From assembly GCA_947306025.1 (NCBI GenBank), contig CAMZFJ010000090.1, positions 1 through 7,042 on the forward strand: a DNA stretch of 7,042 nucleotides. Direction: 5' to 3'. Under the pieces are notes generated by a model, which worked only from the letters and a program-made list of their open reading frames with translations, had not been told where the DNA came from and searched no databases. The first letter of the stretch is position 1; each line of letters opens with the position of its first letter. The DNA is from an uncultured Fibrobacter sp. (GTDB taxonomy: Bacteria; Fibrobacterota; Fibrobacteria; Fibrobacterales; Fibrobacteraceae). Shown piece by piece: positions 4,941-7,042 of the stretch. Made by a program: the position numbers and the translations under genes.

Positions 4941-7042
4941 ATGATGGAAAAAGAAGAACAAAAGGCTATAAGCCAAGCCGCTATTCAAATTCCTCAAAAT
5001 GTAAATACCATTACATTGCTTGAGGCTTTGCAAATTCTTTGGAAAAAGAAATTTATTCTGCTGTTGTTCCTTGTTTTTGGGGCCGCTGTTGGTATTACTA
5101 TTGCCAATTGGTTACGCCCAGAGTACACAAGCGACATTCTGTTGCAAATCGATGTCAAGGGTGGCAAGGCAGGAAAGGCTATGGGCGAGATGGGTGAACT
5201 CCTTGATGTGGCAAGCCCTGCCGATGCCGAAATTGAGCTCATCAAGAGCCGCATGGTGTTGGGCCATGTTGTAGAAACAGAACACCTTTGCTTTAATGCA
5301 GAGCCTGTAGGGATTGGTGACCGCTTTAGGCATAAAGAAGGTCGCATGGACCTTGATTCTCTTTATATTCCTCGATTTGCTCGCGCAGAAAAATGGATGG
5401 CGATGGCAACTGGGGCTGAAACTTATGATGTTATCGCTCCTGAAGGTCATGTCTTGTTGCAGGGCAAGGTGGGGGAAATGTTTAGGGTTCCTTATGGTGA
5501 CGATACTTTAAACATCCATGTGTCTAATATGCGGGCCGAACCGGAACAGTTGTTTAGACTTTCCCAGTCGGGTGATCTTTCGGCAATGGGGGCTTTGAAA
5601 AGTGGACTTAACGTTGCCGAAAAAGGTAAGAAGACCGGTATAATCGAAGTTCGCTACAATCACCGCTATCCGGATAGGGCCGCCTCTATCTTGAATACAA
5701 TCGCAAAGACTTATTTGCGCCAGAACGTTGAAATGCGCAGTGCAGAAGCCGCCAAGACACTTGAATTTTTGGAAAAGCAGCTGCCCGAAGTGAAGAAAAA
5801 ACTGGATAGCACAGAGAAAATCTTGGCGGATTACCGCTATAGTATCGGCTCTGTTGACATGATTGGTGAAACTCAGGCGCATTTGCAAAAAGAACGCGAA
5901 TTGCAAAAGCAGTTGCTGGACTTGGAACAGCAGCGTCAGGCTGCAATGCGATTATTCAAGGAAGAACACCCGAACGTCCAGACTATCGTCAAACAGCAGA
6001 ATAGATTGAGATTCGAAATCTCCAAGCTCAAAAAGAATGCTGAAAAAATGCCTTTGACGCAACAGGAAGTTCAGCGTTTGAGAGAAGACGTTGCCGTCAA
6101 TAACGAAGTTTATACGGAAATGTTGAACAAAGTCCAGCAATTGCGAGTCGTCCGCGCAGGTGAAGTCGGAAACGTGCGTATCGTTGATTTGGCGCGAATC
6201 AACTATTCCCCGAGCAAACCGAGAAAAATGAACATTATCATTTGCTCTGTTGCCGCTTCGTTTATGCTTGGTGTTTTGCTTGTATTCTTTTTGCGTATGA
6301 TGCGTAACGGAATCCGTAGTATCTCTGAAATTGAACGTGAAACGAATACCGGTGTGATTGCAAGGGTTCCTGAACATGTGGACAAGCATATGATGCGCTT
6401 GTTCAAGAAAACCCGTAAACCGTTTGTTGTGCAAAATCCTAATAATATGCTTAGCGAGTCTATCCGTTCTATCCTTACGGCAATAGACTTTTCATACAGC
6501 GTAAACAAGGAACATCAAGTTATCATGGTGACGGGGATTGTTCCGAAAGTAGGCAAGAGCTTTATTTCGACAAACCTAGCGGCAGCGTATGCACTTGTCG
6601 GTAAGAAAGTCCTTTACATCGATGCAGATATGCGTAAGGGCGCTTGTCGTTTTTCAAAAATCGGTTTGACAGATGTTTTGATGGGTAAAAAGACGTTTGA
6701 AGAAACGGTTTATAGAGGGGCAGAAATCAATGGCCTAGACATTCTTGAAGCCGGCAATTTCAGGATGGTCGCTTTTGAACTTTTGCGCGGCGACATGTTC
6801 AAGAAACTTCTGGATGAACTCCGCCCGAAATATGACCTGATTATTATCGATACTCCGCCGACCGGCCTTGTGGCCGATGCCTACATGATTTACCCGCTAG
6901 TGGATTTGACACTTATTGTATTGTATTACGGTCTCCATTCCATGGATGCCATTAAGGAATCTTTGCAGAACCTGGATCGCTATGGCGATAAGCCGAAGGC
7001 TTTTGTGCTGAACCATTGTGATGATCACGAAAGTCACTATGG
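4941..7042 (+). CDS. wzc: Wzc-type polysaccharide co-polymerase and BY-kinase (3' end outside window)
   Basis: Wzc homologues sit in the inner membrane, set polymer length and couple export to the outer-membrane Wza channel through cyclic tyrosine autophosphorylation. Seven hundred codons are open to the window edge; E. coli Wzc has about 720 residues, so mainly the Tyr-rich tail is missing. Order: cytoplasmic N-terminus; membrane segment 38-57; periplasmic Wzz domain with the proteobacterial-type ADAEIELIKSRMVLG; a long helical, coiled-coil-prone part (about 255-400); GNVRIVD from 410; a proline-containing PSKP; membrane segment 431-452; then the kinase domain. The kinase shows ESIRSIL (506-512), Walker A VPKVGKS (534-540, K539), Walker A' LYIDADMRKG (D561, D563) and Walker B IIIDTPP (634-640). 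The final complete codon is Y700, perhaps the first tail tyrosine. The second arginine of EX2RX2R is leucine (L512). ATG 4941 is followed by ATG 4944; either could start. Confidence 0.92.
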   Translation, partial: MMEKEEQKAISQAAIQIPQNVNTITLLEALQILWKKKFILLLFLVFGAAVGITIANWLRPEYTSDILLQIDVKGGKAGKAMGEMGELLDVASPADAEIELIKSRMVLGHVVETEHLCFNAEPVGIGDRFRHKEGRMDLDSLYIPRFARAEKWMAMATGAETYDVIAPEGHVLLQGKVGEMFRVPYGDDTLNIHVSNMRAEPEQLFRLSQSGDLSAMGALKSGLNVAEKGKKTGIIEVRYNHRYPDRAASILNTIAKTYLRQNVEMRSAEAAKTLEFLEKQLPEVKKKLDSTEKILADYRYSIGSVDMIGETQAHLQKERELQKQLLDLEQQRQAAMRLFKEEHPNVQTIVKQQNRLRFEISKLKKNAEKMPLTQQEVQRLREDVAVNNEVYTEMLNKVQQLRVVRAGEVGNVRIVDLARINYSPSKPRKMNIIICSVAASFMLGVLLVFFLRMMRNGIRSISEIERETNTGVIARVPEHVDKHMMRLFKKTRKPFVVQNPNNMLSESIRSILTAIDFSYSVNKEHQVIMVTGIVPKVGKSFISTNLAAAYALVGKKVLYIDADMRKGACRFSKIGLTDVLMGKKTFEETVYRGAEINGLDILEAGNFRMVAFELLRGDMFKKLLDELRPKYDLIIIDTPPTGLVADAYMIYPLVDLTLIVLYYGLHSMDAIKESLQNLDRYGDKPKAFVLNHCDDHESHY

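Noticed and set aside
6534..6560. Walker A of the kinase reads VPKVGKS, without the second glycine of the usual GxxGxGK pattern
   Set aside because: Proteobacterial Wzc proteins also have a non-glycine residue there (E. coli has a PSIGKT-type loop), so it is normal for this subgroup and not a defect.

Overview
The window comes from a Gram-negative bacterium. It encodes a predicted outer-membrane beta-barrel with a signal peptide and a Wzi-type capsule protein, next to a membrane-bound nucleotide-sugar dehydratase and a Wzc-type tyrosine kinase. Base composition is moderate, a little under half G+C by eye. Clear Shine-Dalgarno sequences are rare; only the wzi-like gene has an obvious one. Overall gene style and these weak leaders make me think of Fibrobacter or a relative in the FCB group. 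That assignment is an impression, not something a marker in the window proves.

All five genes are on the + strand and cover nearly everything. (1) Positions 2-259 hold the C-terminal part of thiamine-phosphate synthase (thiE), cut by the left edge. (2) Positions 239-403 hold a set of degenerate 7-base repeats in two opposing orientations, with nested hairpins. They overlap the end of thiE and run almost to the next start. (3) Positions 412-1236 encode type III pantothenate kinase (coaX). (4) After 18 bases, 1255-2745 encode a Wzi-family outer-membrane protein. (5) A 73-base gap with an A/T-rich terminator-like hairpin leads to 2819-4879, a 686-residue WbpM/PglF/CapD-type nucleotide-sugar 4,6-dehydratase. 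(6) A 61-base gap with a second A/T-rich hairpin leads to a long reading frame from 4941 that is still open at 7042. It encodes a Wzc-type polysaccharide co-polymerase/BY-kinase missing only its extreme C-terminus.

The first part is housekeeping cofactor metabolism (thiamine, coenzyme A). The second part is the edge of a Wzy-dependent capsule or exopolysaccharide locus. The dehydratase would make a 6-deoxy-4-keto amino-sugar precursor, Wzc would control polymer length and export by cyclic tyrosine phosphorylation, and the Wzi-like barrel would hold the polymer at the cell surface. No wza, wzb, wzx, wzy or glycosyltransferase gene is in the window; they would be expected nearby, most likely to the right.

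I saw no tRNA, rRNA, CRISPR array, insertion sequence, phage gene or defence system. The least explained element is the heptad-repeat intergenic region between thiE and coaX.
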